From: an uncultured Collinsella sp.
Lineage (GTDB): Bacteria > Actinomycetota > Coriobacteriia > Coriobacteriales > Coriobacteriaceae
Length of the DNA: 35,768 bases
NCBI GenBank assembly: GCA_900758885.1
Contig: CAAETD010000147.1
Location: 1 to 35,768 of the forward strand
Reading direction: 5' to 3'
The first letter of the stretch is position 1, and each line of letters begins with the position of its first letter. The notes beneath the pieces were generated by a model. That model was not told where the DNA came from, did no database searches, and was given only the letters and a program-made list of their open reading frames with translations. The translations under genes and the position numbers were made by a program. Positions 33,303 through 35,768 of this stretch are shown here, piece after piece.

Positions 33303-33605
33303 ATGAAAAACATCGTTCTTATGTGCGCTGGCGGCATGTCCACGAGCATCATCATGAAGAACATCAAGAAGGCCGCCGACGCCGAGGGCCTGGAGTGCGA
33401 GGTGTCCGCTCACGCCGTCAACGAGGCTGCCACCATTGGCCGCAATGCCGACTGCATTCTGCTTGGGCCGCAGGTTGGCTATGCCAAGGATGAAGTTTGC
33501 GCCGCATGCCCCGGGGTTCCGGTCGGCGTAATTCCCATGACCACCTACGGCATGATGGACGGCGTCAAGGCTCTGGCTCAGGCCAAGGAACTGATGGGGC
33601 TGTAA
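33303..33605 (+). CDS. PTS sugar transporter subunit IIB, lactose/cellobiose family
   Basis: Cytoplasmic phosphotransferase of 100 residues, the normal length. The P-loop-like active site LMCAGGMSTS provides the phosphorylated C8, and a later GPQVGYAKDE segment is also conserved in CelA/ChbB-type proteins. It passes the phosphate from IIA to the sugar bound in IIC. The ATG at 33303 follows AGGAAAGG with eight bases of spacing. An in-frame upstream start at 33276 is not supported. It ends three bases before the IIA gene. Confidence 0.95.
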   Translation: MKNIVLMCAGGMSTSIIMKNIKKAADAEGLECEVSAHAVNEAATIGRNADCILLGPQVGYAKDEVCAACPGVPVGVIPMTTYGMMDGVKALAQAKELMGL

Positions 33606-33607
33606 GT

Positions 33608-33925
33608 ATGACGGCAGAAGAGGTTCAGCTTCAGAGTTTTCAGATCATTGCAGGCGTCGGTTGCGCGCGCAGCTGCTATATCGATGCGATTCATCTAGCT
33701 CGTGACGGCAAGTTCGAAGAGGCCGAGGCAAAGATCACGGAAGGCCAGCAGCACTATGCCGAGGGCCACGCTGCCCATGGTGGCCTTGTCCAGCAGACTG
33801 CCGCCGGCGAGAACCTGAGCATCGATCTTTTGGTCGTCCATGCCGAGGATCAGCTGATGAGCGCCGAGGGCTTTGGCATCCTTGCCAAGGAGTTCGTGGA
33901 CGTCTATCGCAAGATGGGCGCGTAG
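33608..33925 (+). CDS. PTS sugar transporter subunit IIA, lactose/cellobiose family
   Basis: Helical phosphocarrier of 105 residues of the LacA/ChbA type. The probable phosphorylated residue is H78 in LLVVHAEDQLMSA, with D81 in the position of the Mg2+-binding Asp at the trimer axis. It accepts phosphate from HPr and donates it to IIB. The ATG overlaps no neighbour and lies three bases after the IIB stop. It is the last gene before the terminator at 34016, which closes the PTS transcript. Confidence 0.95.
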   Translation: MTAEEVQLQSFQIIAGVGCARSCYIDAIHLARDGKFEEAEAKITEGQQHYAEGHAAHGGLVQQTAAGENLSIDLLVVHAEDQLMSAEGFGILAKEFVDVYRKMGA

Positions 33926-34015
33926 CCACGGACTTTGCTGCCGGCTTATCACCGTGGGTGGTGTACTCGCGGTAACAGGGCGGTGTTGATTCGTTTACAT
34001 ACATGTGCGGATAGG

Positions 34016-34039
34016 GAGGGCCCTTCGGGGCCCTCTTTT
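34016..34039 (+). terminator. UUCG-loop terminator after the PTS genes
   Basis: GAGGGCCC (34016-34023) and GGGCCCTC (34028-34035) flank a TTCG tetraloop and are followed by TTTT. This separates the PTS genes from the isomerase transcript. Confidence 0.92.
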
Positions 34040-34142
34040 GTTCCCCTTGTATGTTCAGTTTGTTTACATACCGTTTAGGCTGATTTCTCTACCGTTTACG
34101 GGTATTTCGCGTTACACTTCTAAACAGAGGAGTAAAACATTT

Positions 34143-34179
34143 AGTAAACAGAACAAAACGAAACGCGCGTCTGTTTACT
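34143..34179 (+). promoter_or_regulatory. AGTAAACAGA/TCTGTTTACT operator before the isomerase gene
   Basis: A perfect 10-bp inverted repeat (34143-34152 and 34170-34179) with a 17-base spacer lies 27 bases before the isomerase ATG. Related GTTTAC boxes occur upstream at 33993, 34062 and 34094, and TAAACA occurs at 34121. The cluster marks a dedicated control region for the isomerase/transketolase transcript. Confidence 0.55.
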
Positions 34180-34205
34180 GAACATGTGATTAGGGGAGGA
34201 CGTAC

Positions 34206-35606
34206 ATGGATAAGATCAAGCTCGGTTTTGTGCCCACGCGCCGCAGTATCTTTAGCGCGCCGGACGCAATCAAGTATCGCGGCCTGACGGCTGATCGTCT
34301 GCGCGAGATCGGCGTCGACATCGTGGATATCGACGACATCAATGACGAGGGCCTGCTGTTCGACGACAGCCATATCGAGCCTATCGTCAAGAAGTTCCGC
34401 GCCGAGGGCGTCGATGGCATCATGCTGTGCCACGCCAACTTTGGTACGGAGTACGTCTGCGCTCGCCTTGCCCGCGAGCTCGGCCTGCCCGTGCTGCTGT
34501 GGGGCCCGCGCGACGAGCGCCCCGAGCCCGACGGCACCCGTCTGCGCGATAGCCAGTGCGGCCTGTTCGCCACCGGCAAGGTGCTGCGCCGCTTCCAGGT
34601 GCCCTTCACCTACATGACCAACTGCCGCCTGACCGACCCCGAGTTCGAGCGCGGCGTTTGGGACTTCTTGGCCGTGTGCAACGTGGTCAAGACCTTCAAG
34701 CACACCCGTATTCTGCAGATGGCCACCCGTCCGTTCGACTTCTGGTCGACCATGTGCAACGAGGGCGAGCTGCTCGAGAAGTTCAACATCCAGCTTTCGC
34801 CCATTCCCATGACCGAGCTTGTCCAGGCCGTGCGCGACGCCCAGACCGACGAGCAGGCCATGGCCGCCATGCTTGCCCACATCAACGACAGCTTTGAGAT
34901 CTGCATCCCCGAGGACAAGGTTCCCGCGGTCGCCGGTCTTGCCATCGCCATGAAGCGCCTGGTCGAGAAGTACGGCTGCAACGCCGGTGCCATTCAGTGC
35001 TGGAACGCTCTGCAGGACGAGCTGGGCATTATGCCCTGCGCCGCCAACGCCATCCTCAACGAGATGGGTATTCCCATCGTCTGCGAAACCGACATCCACG
35101 GCGCCATCACAGCGCTGATGGTCGAGGCCGCCGACCTGGGCCGTCACCGCGGCATGTTCGCCGACTGGACCGTGCGCCATCCCGATAACGAGAACGGCGA
35201 GCTGCTGCAGCACTGCGGCCCCTGGCCCTGCAGCTGCGCGGCCGTCAAGCCCAAGCTCACCTACCCGCTGGCATTCGATCACCCCGGTGCGCTGACGGCC
35301 GAGGCCAAGCACGGTGACCTCACCCTTGCCCGCTTTGACGGCGACAACGGCGAGTACTCGCTGCTGCTGGGCAACGCCCGCGGCATCGACGGCCCGGCCG
35401 GCATGGGCACCTATCTGTGGGTCGAGGTCGACAACCTCAAGCGCCTCGAGGCCAAGATCGTTGAGGGTCCCTACATCCACCACTGCGTCGCTATTCACGC
35501 CAATGTGGTGCCGGTGCTCTACGAGGCGTGCAAGTACATCGGCATCCAGCCCGACCTATACGACCCCATCGAAGAAGACGTTAAAGCCTACCTGCGAGGA
35601 GAGTAG
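34206..35606 (+). CDS. L-fucose/L-arabinose isomerase-like sugar isomerase
   Basis: Cytoplasmic enzyme of 466 residues in the FucI/AraA-like fold family. Two Rossmann-type N-terminal domains (about 1-170 and 170-330) contain the signature IVCETDIHGA. A C-terminal beta domain (about 335-460) contains GPYIHHCVAIHAN. Likely metal ligands are E294 or D296, D320 in MFADW, and H425 or H426, by analogy to the Glu-Asp-His site of fucose isomerase. It should interconvert an aldose and a ketose; the sugar is not known. The ATG has GGGGAGGA upstream. A transketolase gene starts two bases after the stop, implying that the product enters a transketolase-dependent route. Confidence 0.88.
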   Translation: MDKIKLGFVPTRRSIFSAPDAIKYRGLTADRLREIGVDIVDIDDINDEGLLFDDSHIEPIVKKFRAEGVDGIMLCHANFGTEYVCARLARELGLPVLLWGPRDERPEPDGTRLRDSQCGLFATGKVLRRFQVPFTYMTNCRLTDPEFERGVWDFLAVCNVVKTFKHTRILQMATRPFDFWSTMCNEGELLEKFNIQLSPIPMTELVQAVRDAQTDEQAMAAMLAHINDSFEICIPEDKVPAVAGLAIAMKRLVEKYGCNAGAIQCWNALQDELGIMPCAANAILNEMGIPIVCETDIHGAITALMVEAADLGRHRGMFADWTVRHPDNENGELLQHCGPWPCSCAAVKPKLTYPLAFDHPGALTAEAKHGDLTLARFDGDNGEYSLLLGNARGIDGPAGMGTYLWVEVDNLKRLEAKIVEGPYIHHCVAIHANVVPVLYEACKYIGIQPDLYDPIEEDVKAYLRGE

Positions 35607-35608
35607 AA

Positions 35609-35768
35609 ATGGCAACTATCGAAGAGCTTGAGTCCCTGCGTTGGGACCTTCGCCGCGATTGCGTCGATATCATCATGGCTGGCGCCGGCGGCCACATCGG
35701 CGGCGACATGTCGGTCATCGACGCCCTCATGACCCTCTACACCAACCACCTCAACATTTCGCCCGAGA
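35609..35768 (+). CDS. Transketolase N-terminal subunit (partial, runs off the window)
   Basis: The first 53 residues are present; the frame is open at the window end. They match the start of split (two-gene) transketolase A subunits: an N-terminal helix followed by AGAGGHIGGDMSVIDALM, the thiamine-diphosphate-site GGH...G region. The ATG lies two bases after the isomerase stop, behind AGGAGAG. Split transketolases with a neighbouring isomerase are usually dedicated to one sugar pathway. The B subunit would be expected next. Confidence 0.85.
   Translation, partial: MATIEELESLRWDLRRDCVDIIMAGAGGHIGGDMSVIDALMTLYTNHLNISPE

Overview
The window reads as a chromosomal segment of a high-GC, anaerobic, gut-type actinobacterium of the class Coriobacteriia, most likely Collinsella or a close relative. 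This is inferred from the GC-rich codon use, an NRAMP-related magnesium transporter of the type known from Coriobacteriia, Lac-type PTS genes, and several families of short GC-rich palindromic repeats between genes. No rRNA, tRNA, CRISPR array, integrase or complete insertion sequence is visible.

Layout. (1) 1-468 is non-coding and holds two long palindromic elements that share an inner core but have different, perfectly self-complementary arms. (2) 469-9249 is a signalling and export block: a NarL-type response regulator and its histidine kinase on the minus strand, divergent from an ABC-2 exporter (one ATPase, two paralogous permeases), then a LolD-like ATPase with an 888-residue FtsX-type permease. 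(3) 9250-9544 is a repeat-rich scar containing the last 14 codons of a lost second FtsX-type permease. (4) 9545-16458 carries a DUF362 double-ferredoxin protein, an alpha/beta hydrolase, a hemolysin III/PAQR membrane protein, a CNNM/CorC-type CBS protein, a protein resembling the N-domain of cyanophycin synthetase, and a YtxH/PRC-barrel pair. (5) 16531-17937 encodes a membrane-anchored NodB-type polysaccharide deacetylase whose metal ligands are substituted. (6) 18105-21427 is a probable magnesium module: a structured leader, a PRC/MgtE-N/CBS sensor fused to an unfamiliar membrane domain, and an NRAMP-related transporter. (7) 21972-24188 is an OafA/OatA-type acyltransferase with an SGNH domain. 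(8) 24375-26349 is a nucleoside hydrolase/ribokinase operon, followed by two convergent LacI regulators. (9) 28724-35768 is a plant-glycan-like utilisation locus: alpha/beta hydrolase, apiosidase-like glycoside hydrolase, a complete Lac-family PTS (IIC, IIB, IIA), an L-fucose-isomerase-like enzyme and the start of a split transketolase running off the window.

How the parts may work together. The last block could import a glycoside by PTS, cleave it in the cytoplasm (neither hydrolase has a signal peptide), isomerise the released sugar and feed it to a dedicated transketolase. An apiose-type substrate is one candidate, but this is a hypothesis. The nucleoside operon would release ribose from nucleosides and phosphorylate it. 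The magnesium module pairs an Mg-sensing domain with an uptake transporter in one transcript. The repeats, the permease remnant and the palindromes show that recombination and repeat spread have shaped the intergenic regions.
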